DNA of 64,000 nucleotides from Pseudarthrobacter oxydans. Its GTDB lineage: Bacteria; Actinomycetota; Actinomycetes; Actinomycetales; Micrococcaceae. Below the pieces are notes generated by a model that was given only the letters and a program-made list of their open reading frames with translations, was not told the DNA's origin and did no database searches. The translations under genes and the position numbers were made by a program. Location of the stretch: positions 1-64,000 of the forward strand of contig NZ_JAUSSN010000002.1 in NCBI RefSeq assembly GCF_030812335.1, in the 5' to 3' direction. This document shows, in pieces, positions 42,626 to 50,857 of this stretch; the stretch's first letter is position 1, and every line of letters begins with the position of its first letter.

Positions 42626-43834
42626 ATGACTATCACCGCACACGCCCCGGCGACGCCCAAAACCGGCACCCGCCATGTTGCCCTTGCCATCGTTTCCCTT
42701 GCCATGGGCGGATTCGGCATCGGCACCACGGAGTTCACCATGATGGGCCTGCTCAAGGAGGTGGAGCAAGGGCTCAACATCAGCACCCCGGAGGCGGGCC
42801 ACCTGATCTCGGCCTACGCCCTCGGCGTCGTGATCGGGGCCCCGCTGCTGGCCGCCGTCGGTGCGAAGATGCCGCGGAAGTACCTGGCTCTGGGACTCAT
42901 GCTCTTCTTCAGCATCGCGAACCTGACGTCCTTTATCGCCCCCGACTACGGCACCATGCTGGTGTCGCGCTTCGCCGCCGGGCTGCCCCACGGGGCCTTC
43001 TTCGGCGTCGCGGCCGTGATCGCGGCGTCACTGGTCGCACCGACCAAACGTGGCTGGGCCATTTCGATGGTCATGGCCGGCCTGACCGTCTCAAACGTCA
43101 TCGGCGTGCCCTTTGGCACCTGGCTGGGCCAGGCGTATGGCTGGCGGCTGCTGTTCCTGCTGGTGGGCGTGATCGGCCTCCTCACCCTGGTGATGCTCTG
43201 GAAGTTCCTGCCGTTCCAGAAGCCGCGCGCTGATGCGAGCTTCCGCCGCGAACTGGGTGCCCTCAAACGGCTTCAGGTTTGGCTGGCGATCCTGATCGGC
43301 ATCGTGGGTTTCGGCGGCTTCTTCGCCACGTACACCTACATCGCCCACACCATGACATCCGTTGCGGGCATTCCCGCGGCCTGGCTGCCGCTGGTCGTCG
43401 CCCTCTACGGGCTGGGCATGGTGGTTGGAAACATCGTCGGCGGCCGGATCGCGGACAGGTCCGTGATGGGAACGATCTTCTGGGTGCTGCCGGGCATTGC
43501 CGTGGCGCTCGTGGTCTACGCCGTCGCCGTGCACTGGCCCTGGTCCGCCTACGTGATGGTCTTCGTCGTCGGCGCCGCCGGTGCCCTGCTGGTCCCGGCG
43601 CTGCAGACCCGGCTGCTGGATGCTTCCCCGGATGCCCCCTCGCTGGCCTCCTCACTCAACCATGCGGCCCTCAACGTCGCCAACGCTTTGGGCGCTTTCC
43701 TCGGCGGGCTCGTCATCGCCTGGGGGTGGGGCTACGTTGCACCGGCCCTGGTCGGGGCCGGACTGGCTGTCCTGGGCCTCGTCGTCGCCCTCATCAGCGG
43801 ACTCGTCGAACGCATGAGGCCGCTGGTCCGGTAG
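42626..43834 (+). CDS. Major facilitator superfamily transporter (DHA1 type)
   Basis: 402 residues with 12 predicted spans and the MFS features GFGIGTTEFTMMGLL in helix 1 and PRKYLALGLMLFF. It most resembles the AraJ / Cmx drug and sugar efflux group. Substrate cannot be assigned. ATG at 42626; no strong ribosome site seen. The stop codon forms part of a perfect 16-base-pair hairpin (43819-43862). Confidence 0.85.
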   Translation: MTITAHAPATPKTGTRHVALAIVSLAMGGFGIGTTEFTMMGLLKEVEQGLNISTPEAGHLISAYALGVVIGAPLLAAVGAKMPRKYLALGLMLFFSIANLTSFIAPDYGTMLVSRFAAGLPHGAFFGVAAVIAASLVAPTKRGWAISMVMAGLTVSNVIGVPFGTWLGQAYGWRLLFLLVGVIGLLTLVMLWKFLPFQKPRADASFRRELGALKRLQVWLAILIGIVGFGGFFATYTYIAHTMTSVAGIPAAWLPLVVALYGLGMVVGNIVGGRIADRSVMGTIFWVLPGIAVALVVYAVAVHWPWSAYVMVFVVGAAGALLVPALQTRLLDASPDAPSLASSLNHAALNVANALGAFLGGLVIAWGWGYVAPALVGAGLAVLGLVVALISGLVERMRPLVR

Positions 43835-43862
43835 CCCGCAATGCGCCTACCGGACCAGCGGC
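43819..43862. terminator. 16-base-pair hairpin spanning the MFS stop codon
   Basis: GCCGCTGGTCCGGTAG (43819-43834), the last coding bases and the TAG stop, is exactly complementary to 43847-43862, with a 12-base loop. It lies between two convergent genes (MFS and CDF), so it probably acts as a bidirectional terminator. Confidence 0.65.
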
Positions 43863-43894
43863 CCCTCACAACCCGTGGCGGGGCAGAAGGTCTG

Positions 43895-44815
43895 TTACGG
43901 GGTGGTGACGCGCTGAACGTCCGGTTCGAGGTAGATGACCCGGGCGATCGGCACCGCCTCGCGGATCCGGGTCTCGGCGCCGTCGATCGCTGCGGCGATT
44001 TCCTGGCCCGTCTCTGAACGGCCGATGCTGATCTTGGCCGCAACCAGCAGTTCCTCCGGGCCCAGGTGCAGGGTCTTGAGGTGGATGATCGAGGTGCCGT
44101 CGGACTCGATGGCCGCCCGGATCTTGGCGACGTCGTCCTTGGTGGCTGATTCGCCGAGCAGCAGGGACTTCGTTTCCACGGCCAGCACGGCGGCGATGGC
44201 CACGAGCAGGAAGCCGATCATCGCCGTACCCAGGGCATCCCAGATGCCGTTCCCGGTGATGAGCGTCATGCTCACACCGAAGAGCGCGAAAACCAGGCCG
44301 ACCAGCGCGCCGAGGTCTTCCAGCAGAATGACCGGCAGCTCCGGCTGCTTGGCACTGCGGATGAACTTGACCCAGCTCTGCTTGCCGCGGACGTGGTTTG
44401 ATTCGATGATCGCGGTCCGGAACGAGAAGGACTCCGCGATGATGGCACCGATGAGCACGGCGAGCGGGACCCACCAGAACGCACCTTCGATGGCGTGCGG
44501 GTGCTGGAGCTTTCCCCACGCCTCGTACAGTGCAAAGAGGCCGCCCACGCTGAACAGCACGATCGAGACGATGAAGGCGTAGATGTAACGCTCACGTCCG
44601 TAGCCGAACGGATGCTGCGGGCTCGCCGCCCGCTTGGCGCGCTTGCCGCCCACGAGCAGCAGGATCTGGTTGCCGGAGTCGGCGAGCGAGTGGATCGCTT
44701 CGGCCAGCATCGATGATGAAAACGTCAGGAAGTACGCGACGAATTTCAGGACGGCGATGGTCAGGTTCGCAGCAAGAGCCGCGACAATCGCCTTGGTACC
44801 GCCATTTGCAGCCAA
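43895..44815 (-). CDS. Cation diffusion facilitator transporter
   Basis: 306-residue CDF/cation efflux protein with six spans. The family segment LAEAIHSLADSGNQILLL is in helix 2, with the metal-site His and Asp. A C-terminal cytoplasmic domain (about 210-306) follows. It probably exports zinc, cobalt or iron. The start is TTG at 44815 with AGGAG about 9 bases before it, the only strong site nearby. Confidence 0.85.
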   Translation of the reverse strand: MAANGGTKAIVAALAANLTIAVLKFVAYFLTFSSSMLAEAIHSLADSGNQILLLVGGKRAKRAASPQHPFGYGRERYIYAFIVSIVLFSVGGLFALYEAWGKLQHPHAIEGAFWWVPLAVLIGAIIAESFSFRTAIIESNHVRGKQSWVKFIRSAKQPELPVILLEDLGALVGLVFALFGVSMTLITGNGIWDALGTAMIGFLLVAIAAVLAVETKSLLLGESATKDDVAKIRAAIESDGTSIIHLKTLHLGPEELLVAAKISIGRSETGQEIAAAIDGAETRIREAVPIARVIYLEPDVQRVTTP

Positions 44816-45003
44816 GAGAGCTTCTCCTTAGGGGTTCGACCCGGTGGTGGACTCCGGCCGTTGCCTGCGCCCACCAGAAATACCGTACCCGTTGTCGGCC
44901 CCGCCGGAGCACCGCACCCGGCCCCGCTCCGACGCGGTGAGGCGGCCTGATTGGCCCGCAACAGCGCAGGTCACCGGGCAGATAACGATTGGGTCTGATC
45001 CTG

Positions 45004-45032
45004 CTGACAAGCAAACTGGCCTATGTTAGCTT
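45004..45032 (+). promoter_or_regulatory. Probable promoter of the GlsB-type gene
   Basis: CTGACA (45004-45009) and TAGCTT (45027-45032) have a 17-base spacer. Predicted transcription starts near 45039, about 47 bases before the ATG at 45086, which has GGAGGAG just upstream. Fit to the housekeeping consensus is moderate. Confidence 0.45.
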
Positions 45033-45085
45033 GAAGCCATAATCGGGATTCACCATTTGGATGCCGACGATATGTAGGAGGAGTA

Positions 45086-45352
45086 ATGGGCTTTCTTGGC
45101 TGGATCATTCTCGGACTCATAGTAGGTGCAATCGTCAAGGCAGTTATGCCTGGCAGGGTCGGCGGCGGCTGGGTCACCAGCCTCGTGCTCGGCGTTGTCG
45201 GCGCAGTTGTCGGCGGCTGGATCGGCGATCTCCTGTTTGGCGGCGGCAAGATGGAATTCTGGAATCTCGGTTCCTGGCTCCTGGCCATTGTCGGCGGCCT
45301 CCTGGTCGCCCTTGTCTACGGCGCCATCACAGGACGCAAAAAGACCAGTTAA
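45086..45352 (+). CDS. GlsB/YeaQ/YmgE family stress membrane protein
   Basis: 88 residues, three hydrophobic spans rich in glycine: WIILGLIVGAIVKAVMPG, VLGVVGAVVGGWIGDLLFGG and LLAIVGGLLVALVYGAIT. This is the transglycosylase-associated-protein family, often stress or stationary-phase induced. Strong ribosome site GGAGGAG. It has its own promoter and terminator, so it is monocistronic. Confidence 0.85.
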   Translation: MGFLGWIILGLIVGAIVKAVMPGRVGGGWVTSLVLGVVGAVVGGWIGDLLFGGGKMEFWNLGSWLLAIVGGLLVALVYGAITGRKKTS

Positions 45353-45365
45353 CTGCACAGGTACG

Positions 45366-45401
45366 ACGGCGGGGGCCCACCTTTCGGTGGACCCCCGCCG
45401 T
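45366..45401 (+). terminator. Intrinsic terminator after the GlsB-type gene
   Basis: ACGGCGGGGGCCCACC (45366-45381) pairs with GGTGGACCCCCGCCGT (45386-45401) with one mismatch around TTTC, followed by ACTTATTTG. A strong stem with a partial U-tail. Confidence 0.8.
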
Positions 45402-45471
45402 ACTTATTTGCCTGTTGCCGGGCGGCTGCCGCGAACCCGTCAGGAGATCAGCCGGCCGGGTTTGTGGGCCG

Positions 45472-46383
45472 CTATCCCGGGTTTGCCGCGCCGTCCTGCT
45501 GTGAGCGGGCGCTGGCGTAAAGGCAGACCGTCGCTGCGGTGCCGAGGTTGAGGCTTTCAGCGGCCCCGTATACGGGCACGGCCACCCGGTGGTCTGCCAG
45601 GGCGAGTTCTTCCCCGGTCAGGCCCTGGGCCTCGTTGCCGAACAGCCAGGCGGTCGGGTTCTCCAGGGCGTACACGGACTCGCGGGGCGGCGCGCCCAGC
45701 CGGCGGGCCGCGTTCTGGTCCTGCAGCCGGTCCAGGTTCAGTTCCCCGTTGCCATCGGCGGCGAGGACCCCGATGCCGCGTTCCTTGCAGCGGGCCACGA
45801 TCTCCTCGACTTCAGCGCCGATCACAACGGGCAGGTGGAAGAGGGATCCCGCCGTCGAGCGCACAGCCTTGGGGTTGTAGATGTCCACGCTGGATGCGGT
45901 CAGGATGACGGCGTCCGCGCCGGCCGCGTCCGCTGCCCGGAGCACGGTGCCGGCGTTGCCGGGATCGCGGACCTGGCACAGCACGGCTACGAGCTGCGGG
46001 CCGGCGTCGAGCACCTGCTCAAGGCTCACGTCGAGGAAACCGCAGACCGCGAGGATGCCCTGCGGGGTGACCGTGTCCGCCATCGCGGCGAGCACTTCGT
46101 CAGTGGCGAGGAACGCCGTGACCCCTTCCGCGAGTGCCTCCAGGTCCGGGTGCCGGTCGAGGCAGGCCTCGCTGGCGTAGACCTCATAGACTACGCCGGG
46201 CTCCCCCGCGGCAATCCTCTTCTGGTGCAGGGTCAGGGCCTCCCGGACAGCCTGGGGGCCCTCCGCGAGGAACTCGCTGCGCTTTAAACGGGCCGGGCGC
46301 CCGGCAAGCTGAGCCACCTTCCTCACCCGATCAGCTCGGGGGTTGGAAAGTAAAACATCTTGCGGGCGCCCGGTTTCGTTCAT
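45472..46383 (-). CDS. TrmH/SpoU family RNA methyltransferase
   Basis: 303 residues. SPOUT family motifs: VAVLCQVRDPGNAGTVLRAA (motif 1), WLFGNEAQGLT (motif 2) and VAVPVYGAAESLNLGTAATV (motif 3). The N-terminal domain of about 110 residues, with EFLAEGPQAVREAL, is the substrate-binding part of 23S rRNA 2'-O-methyltransferases. Likely modifies rRNA. It follows rplT after 64 bases and may belong to the infC operon. Confidence 0.88.
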   Translation of the reverse strand: MNETGRPQDVLLSNPRADRVRKVAQLAGRPARLKRSEFLAEGPQAVREALTLHQKRIAAGEPGVVYEVYASEACLDRHPDLEALAEGVTAFLATDEVLAAMADTVTPQGILAVCGFLDVSLEQVLDAGPQLVAVLCQVRDPGNAGTVLRAADAAGADAVILTASSVDIYNPKAVRSTAGSLFHLPVVIGAEVEEIVARCKERGIGVLAADGNGELNLDRLQDQNAARRLGAPPRESVYALENPTAWLFGNEAQGLTGEELALADHRVAVPVYGAAESLNLGTAATVCLYASARSQQDGAANPG

Positions 46384-46447
46384 ACAAGAACCTTAGTTGC
46401 TTTCCAGCCGGTTCCTGAACGACGTCGTTATCGAACGACTACAGGTA

Positions 46448-46924
46448 CTACTCGGCAGCCTTGTCGGTGGCCTTCTTGGCAGCCGGCTTCTTGGCGGCGG
46501 CCTTCTTGGCGGCCGGCTTCTTGGCAGCCGGTGCAGCCTCAGCCTGAACGGCCGGAGCGGACGTGTCGGCGGGCAGTGAGTCCTTGGCGATCTTGACCAG
46601 CGCGGAGAAAGCGTTGGCGTCGGAGACGGCCAGCTCTGCCAGCATACGGCGGTCAACCTCGACCTCAGCGGCCTTGAGGCCCTGGATCAGACGGTTGTAG
46701 GTCAGGCCGTTGGCGCGGGATGCAGCGTTGATACGCTGGATCCACAGGCGACGGAAGTCGCCCTTCTTCTTCTTGCGGTCCCCGTAGCTGTACACAAACG
46801 AGTGCAGCAGCTGCTCTTTGGCCTTGCGGTACAGGCGTGAACGCTGTCCACGGTAGCCCTTGGCGCGCTCAAGGATAACCCGGCGCTTCTTGTGGGCGTT
46901 GACCGCCCTCTTCACACGTGCCAC
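46448..46924 (-). CDS. rplT: 50S ribosomal protein L20, with C-terminal tail
   Basis: First 115 residues are ordinary L20 ([39 protein letters not shown]). The remaining about 40 residues are an Ala/Lys/Pro tail, with units such as [18 protein letters not shown], making the protein 158 residues rather than about 118-128. Third gene of the infC-rpmI-rplT operon. Confidence 0.97.
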   Translation of the reverse strand: MARVKRAVNAHKKRRVILERAKGYRGQRSRLYRKAKEQLLHSFVYSYGDRKKKKGDFRRLWIQRINAASRANGLTYNRLIQGLKAAEVEVDRRMLAELAVSDANAFSALVKIAKDSLPADTSAPAVQAEAAPAAKKPAAKKAAAKKPAAKKATDKAAE

Positions 46925-47043
46925 GTGCGTACTCCTTCAGAATTCTGATCCCAAGCGTCTACTGCCGGAACAACCGGCTGGCCTGAGAAGCCTTTTTGGT
47001 AGTTGACTGCTGCCAGGTGGCGAACAGTCAGAGAACTTGGAAC

Positions 47044-47238
47044 TTAGATGCCGAGCATCTTCCGGATGACCTTGGCGTCGCCCTTGAAGACGATCTTGTC
47101 GCCGGCGAGGCGGCGGGTCAGCCTGGAGGACTTGTGCTCGAGGTAGTGGCGGCGGTTGGCCTGCTGGCGGCGCAGCTTGCCGCTGCCGGTCAGCTTGAAG
47201 CGCTTCTTAGCACCACTGTGGGTCTTCATCTTCGGCAT
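47044..47238 (-). CDS. rpmI: 50S ribosomal protein L35
   Basis: 64 residues, starting [20 protein letters not shown], standard for L35. ATG at 47238 has AAGGAG 9 bases upstream. The frame is open upstream to 47457 but that part lies inside infC. Confidence 0.97.
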   Translation of the reverse strand: MPKMKTHSGAKKRFKLTGSGKLRRQQANRRHYLEHKSSRLTRRLAGDKIVFKGDAKVIRKMLGI

Positions 47239-47322
47239 GGGAACCGATCTCCTTACGTATCCGCAGACAGGGTCTGCAGTCTTTCGTGCAGCCTCCCCTG
47301 CGGGCGGCGTGCTGGTTTCTTG

Positions 47323-47346
47323 CTGCCGGACATTGCTGTCCGGCAG
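47323..47346 (-). promoter_or_regulatory. Hairpin between infC and rpmI
   Basis: CTGCCGGACA (47323-47332) and its complement (47337-47346) form a perfect 10-base-pair stem with a 4-base loop just after the infC stop. No U-tract follows, so it is more likely an RNA-processing or stability element than a terminator. Confidence 0.5.
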
Positions 47347-47353
47347 CCCTGAG

Positions 47354-48505
47354 CTAGTTGGTCTTCTTGGTGCCCGGCTTGGCGGCGGCCTTCGGGGCAG
47401 CCGGCCGTGCAGCAGGCTTCGGCGCCGCGGGACGCGGCACCGGCTTCGGTGCAGCAACCGGCTTCGGCGCTGCCGCCGGAGCGGCCTTTTCAGCCTCGGG
47501 AGCCTTCGCGGCTTCCGGAGCCTTGGCAGCGGCCTTGGGCGCTGCGGGCGCCTTGGCTACTGCCGGCCTGACGGCGGCCTTCGGAGCCTCAGCCTTGGGA
47601 GCCTCAGTCTTGGGAGCCTCGCGCTTCGGAGCGGCCTTGGGGGCCTCCTGCTTCGGCGCTTCCTGGACGGGAGCCTTCGCTGCCGGGGCTTCCGCAACCT
47701 TGGCTTCGGCGGCCGGGGCCTCCGCGGCTTCGACCTGGTCGGCCTCAGCCTTTTCAGCCGGAGCCTCGACGGCGGGAGCGGCTTCCTCGGCGGCGGCTTC
47801 CGTTGCGGTTACCTCAGCCTCGGGTGCCTCGGTCCGGACCTGGTAGCCCTCCGGCAGCAGATCGGCGAGCGACTGCGTCAGGGGTGCTTCGGGGCCGGAC
47901 GTGTCAACGCGGAAGTCACCTGAGGCCTTGGCCTCGTTTTCGGCCTTGGCTTCTGCACGCTGCGATGCGCGGCGGGCCTCTGCCTTGGCTTCTGCCTTGT
48001 TCTTCAGGGGACCGACGACCATGACCATGTTGCGGCCATCGATACGCGGGCTGGACTCCACGACGCCAACTTCGGCGACGTCGTCCGCGAAGCGCTGGAG
48101 CAGGCGGATGCCCATCTCGGGGCGCTGCTGCTCACGGCCGCGGAACTGGATCATGGCCTTGACCTTGTCACCGGCGCCGAGGAAGCGGAGCGCATGGCCG
48201 CGCTTCGTCTCGTAGTCGTGGGTGTCGATCTTCAGGCGGAAGCGGATTTCCTTCAGGACCGTGTTGGTCTGGTTCTTCCGGGCTTCGCGTGCCTTGACGG
48301 CGGCTTCGTACTTGTACTTGCCGAAGTCCATCAGCTTGCACACCGGAGGCTTGGCCTGCGGTGCAACTTCAACGAGATCAAGATCGGACTCGGCAGCCAA
48401 ACGCAGGGCATCCTCAATACGGACAACGCCTACTTGCTCGCCTGCAGGGCCGACCAGCCGCACCTCGGGGACGCGGATACGCTCATTGATTCTTGGCTCG
48501 CTAAT
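47354..48505 (-). CDS. infC: Translation initiation factor IF-3, ATT start, long C-terminal extension
   Basis: The first about 180 residues are IF-3: [20 protein letters not shown], then [38 protein letters not shown], and the C-terminal domain [15 protein letters not shown]. No ATG, GTG or TTG fits. The codon ATT at 48505-48503 begins ISEPRINE, 5-6 bases after AGGAGC, so translation most likely starts at AUU, as in E. coli infC, giving 383 residues. The last about 200 residues are a low-complexity Pro/Ala/Lys/Glu tail with repeated EAPK and APKAA units. Confidence 0.93.
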   Translation of the reverse strand: MSEPRINERIRVPEVRLVGPAGEQVGVVRIEDALRLAAESDLDLVEVAPQAKPPVCKLMDFGKYKYEAAVKAREARKNQTNTVLKEIRFRLKIDTHDYETKRGHALRFLGAGDKVKAMIQFRGREQQRPEMGIRLLQRFADDVAEVGVVESSPRIDGRNMVMVVGPLKNKAEAKAEARRASQRAEAKAENEAKASGDFRVDTSGPEAPLTQSLADLLPEGYQVRTEAPEAEVTATEAAAEEAAPAVEAPAEKAEADQVEAAEAPAAEAKVAEAPAAKAPVQEAPKQEAPKAAPKREAPKTEAPKAEAPKAAVRPAVAKAPAAPKAAAKAPEAAKAPEAEKAAPAAAPKPVAAPKPVPRPAAPKPAARPAAPKAAAKPGTKKTN

Positions 48506-48543
48506 GTTAAAGCTCCTGTGTTCGTGAGGGGTATTCCACCGGC

Positions 48544-48583
48544 AAAAAGAGAAGGCCCCCAATTGCCGGAGCAATCGAAGGCC
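48544..48583 (-). promoter_or_regulatory. Attenuator-like hairpin in the infC leader
   Basis: On the minus strand GGCC ... ATTGC-loop-GCAAT ... GGCC (48583-48554) is followed by TTCTCTTTTT (48553-48544), the form of an intrinsic terminator, about 40 bases before the infC ATT. Its position suggests attenuation of the infC-rpmI-rplT operon, as known in Bacillus (L20 leader). An antiterminator partner was not identified. Confidence 0.55.
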
Positions 48584-48906
48584 TCGAAGATCGGAACTGC
48601 CTGCCTCGTGTGAGGCGACATGCATCCTGCCAGTGCTGACGCCCGGGAAAAATGCCCGACCAGGTACCCGGCAACCTTGCTTCTTGCGAAGCTTCCCGAA
48701 GGAGAGCGGTTGACGCGGGTGGGAGAGAACTCCGCTTGCAAACTGAAAGTCGATTCTACAGAAGAAATCCCGTCCGGCGCACCTGCATGACGGGCATGTC
48801 GGTTGCGGACGGGTTCCGGCTGTCAGACCGCTGCAGTATTACTGAAGAACAGTAGCTACCGGAGCGAAATAACGACAATCAGTCGGTCTGTGACAAGCTT
48901 ACCAGC
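48584..48906. other. Divergent intergenic region: infC leader and DUF1844 promoter
   Basis: No gene recognised. On the minus strand a TAGAAT -10-like sequence lies at 48758-48753, but no good -35 was found. The rest is the long 5' leader of infC with several small inverted repeats, including GAAGCTTC near 48687. The DUF1844 gene start (48907) lacks a clear Shine-Dalgarno site. Confidence 0.4.
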
Positions 48907-49293
48907 ATGAGCACTTCAGACAGTAATTCACACGTTTACGAGCCCGCCAGCGCCCAGGGCGACGTCTCACAGCAGATCCGCGACATCTCCGAGGTGCCCG
49001 CGATCGAGGTCATCACCACCGCCGCCGTGCACCTTATGAGCGCTGCCGCCGTGAAGCTTGGCCTCGCCGCCGAGGAAAACGCCGAAGAGCTCAAGGACCT
49101 GGACGAGGCCCGCAAGCTGATCACGGCCCTCGCCGGCCTGGTCACCGCGGCCGCTCCGGAGATTGGCTCCCAGCACGCCGGGCCGTTGCGCGACGGGCTA
49201 CGGTCCCTGCAGCTGGCCTTCCGCGAGGAATCCATCATCCCGGACGCCCCGGGCAAGGGCCCGGGCGAGAAGTACACCGGCCCGGTCAACTAA
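48907..49293 (+). CDS. DUF1844 domain-containing protein
   Basis: 128 residues. The central helical block DISEVPAIEVITTAAVHLMS, then AAAVKLGL and the pattern DLDEARKLITALAGLVTAA, is the DUF1844 signature. Cytosolic, all-helical. Function unknown; in actinobacteria it commonly sits beside infC, as here. Its last two codons and stop lie in the first unit of a 16-base tandem repeat. Confidence 0.85.
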   Translation: MSTSDSNSHVYEPASAQGDVSQQIRDISEVPAIEVITTAAVHLMSAAAVKLGLAAEENAEELKDLDEARKLITALAGLVTAAAPEIGSQHAGPLRDGLRSLQLAFREESIIPDAPGKGPGEKYTGPVN

Positions 49294-49348
49294 GCATCCA
49301 GTCAACTAAGCACGCGGTCAACTAAGCACGCGGTCAACGAAGCACAGA
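49285..49348. repeat. 16-base tandem repeat spanning the DUF1844 stop
   Basis: Four consecutive units begin GTCAAC: GTCAACTAAGCATCCA (49285), two copies of GTCAACTAAGCACGCG (49301, 49317) and GTCAACGAAGCACAGA (49333). The first unit encodes the C-terminal Val-Asn-stop. Confidence 0.85.
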
Positions 49349-49367
49349 GTGTTTCCAGCGGCACCGC

Positions 49368-49402
49368 GGCGGCGGGCGGACCATACCGGTCCGCCCGCCG
49401 CC
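49368..49402 (+). terminator. Intrinsic terminator after DUF1844
   Basis: GGCGGCGGGCGGACC (49368-49382) pairs perfectly with 49388-49402 around a 5-base loop, ATACC. It is followed by ATCGTTTAA, and lies between the DUF1844 gene and a convergent MFS gene, so it may serve both. Confidence 0.75.
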
Positions 49403-49448
49403 ATCGTTTAAGGCCCGCGGGTTTAGGGGCGTGCCGGTCCCGGTGCGC

Positions 49449-50795
49449 TCAGACTGAGGCGAGGCGCCGCCGGCGGCGGTGCTGCAGCACCAGCCCCAGC
49501 AGGCACAGCGCGACGCCGCCCACCCCCACGGCCACGAATCCGGCAGAGGGACCGACGCCGTCGATGAACACGCCGGCGAGCGGCGCACCGAGCGCGACGC
49601 CGCCGGTGAGGGCGGAGCCGTACCAGCCCATGGCCTCGCCGCGGCGGCGCTCGTCGACGAGTTCGGCGACCTTCTCGGAGGCTGCCGATAGCACCGGGGC
49701 GCAGAGCAGCCCCGGCAGGAGCGCGAGCAGGCTGAGGGTCCAGGTGTCCTGCGCGAAGGCCATGGGAATGCTCAGCGCGGACATTCCCATCAGCAGCAGG
49801 ATCGGCGAGATGGGCCGGTGCATGGCGCCATAGATCACGCCGCCGACCACCGAAGCCCCGCACCAGAAGAGGAAGACCAGTCCGATCTCGGCCTGGTGGC
49901 CGCCGGTTTCGAGGGCGGCCACGATCCCGACGTCGGTGCCGCTGAGGACCATGCCGGCCCCGGCGGCGACGGCAAAGACGGCGGCCACCGCGGGGGTGAA
50001 CCAGACGAAATTACGGATGACCTTGTGCCGCAGCCCGGCACGTTCGAGTCGCCGGTCCCCGGCGGCGGCCAGCGGAGCGAACTCGGCGGCAGCCTCCTGC
50101 AGGCGGGCCGGGGCGGCGGCGACCACCGCAACCTCGGCTGCTTCCTGCTGGCTTGCCTCGAACTCGGCATCGTACCCGGAAGCGGACGCGGCATCGGCCC
50201 CAGGGCCGGGTTCGGCGCTGCGGGTCGGCGGGTTGAACCACATCAGGAAGAGCCCGGACACGGAAGTGGCGACGCCAACAATGGTCAGCCCCAGGACCGA
50301 GAGTCCGGCGGTGGCGACGAGGGCCCCCGCCGCGGGGCCGATCATAAAGACCAGTTCGGTGGAGATGGCGTCGAGGGCAAAAGCAGTGCGCCGTTGCTCC
50401 CCCGTGGCGAGGACTCCGAGGGACTGGCGGACGACGCTGAAGATCGGCAGGGTCAGCAGGCCGCCGACGAACACCAGCGGCAGCAGCAGCTCGTAGGACA
50501 CGTGCGGCACCACCGACCAGATGACAGCCTCGGAAATGACCGACGGAATCAGGGCCCGCCGCAGGCCCACGGTATCGACGCGCCGGCCGCGCCAGGGTGC
50601 TCCGACGGCAATGCCGATGGTCATCACGGCAGCCGCGGCCCCGGCCGCGGCGTAACCCTGCCCGAGGGTGAGGACAATGTGCAGGGTCAGCAGGACCCCG
50701 GCCGCGGAGTGCGGTATGCGGGCAACCATCCCCACCAGCAGGAGCCGCCTGATCGGCCGAACGGCCAGCAGCTCCCGGTACAGCGCGAAGTTCAC
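49449..50795 (-). CDS. Major facilitator superfamily transporter
   Basis: 448 residues, 12 hydrophobic helices with a long hydrophilic Ala/Glu-rich loop in the middle (about 195-265). Motif A-like sequence is weak (GAPWRGRRVDTVG). Substrate unknown; similar proteins are drug or sugar exporters. GTG start at 50795. It follows sseB by 62 bases at the end of the his-linked transcript. Confidence 0.8.
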   Translation of the reverse strand: MNFALYRELLAVRPIRRLLLVGMVARIPHSAAGVLLTLHIVLTLGQGYAAAGAAAAVMTIGIAVGAPWRGRRVDTVGLRRALIPSVISEAVIWSVVPHVSYELLLPLVFVGGLLTLPIFSVVRQSLGVLATGEQRRTAFALDAISTELVFMIGPAAGALVATAGLSVLGLTIVGVATSVSGLFLMWFNPPTRSAEPGPGADAASASGYDAEFEASQQEAAEVAVVAAAPARLQEAAAEFAPLAAAGDRRLERAGLRHKVIRNFVWFTPAVAAVFAVAAGAGMVLSGTDVGIVAALETGGHQAEIGLVFLFWCGASVVGGVIYGAMHRPISPILLLMGMSALSIPMAFAQDTWTLSLLALLPGLLCAPVLSAASEKVAELVDERRRGEAMGWYGSALTGGVALGAPLAGVFIDGVGPSAGFVAVGVGGVALCLLGLVLQHRRRRRLASV

Positions 50796-50857
50796 GTAGT
50801 TTTCATCCTTCCGGTACTGCCCCCGGCAGCACCGGGCTCTCCCCCGCTGGCCGTCAG

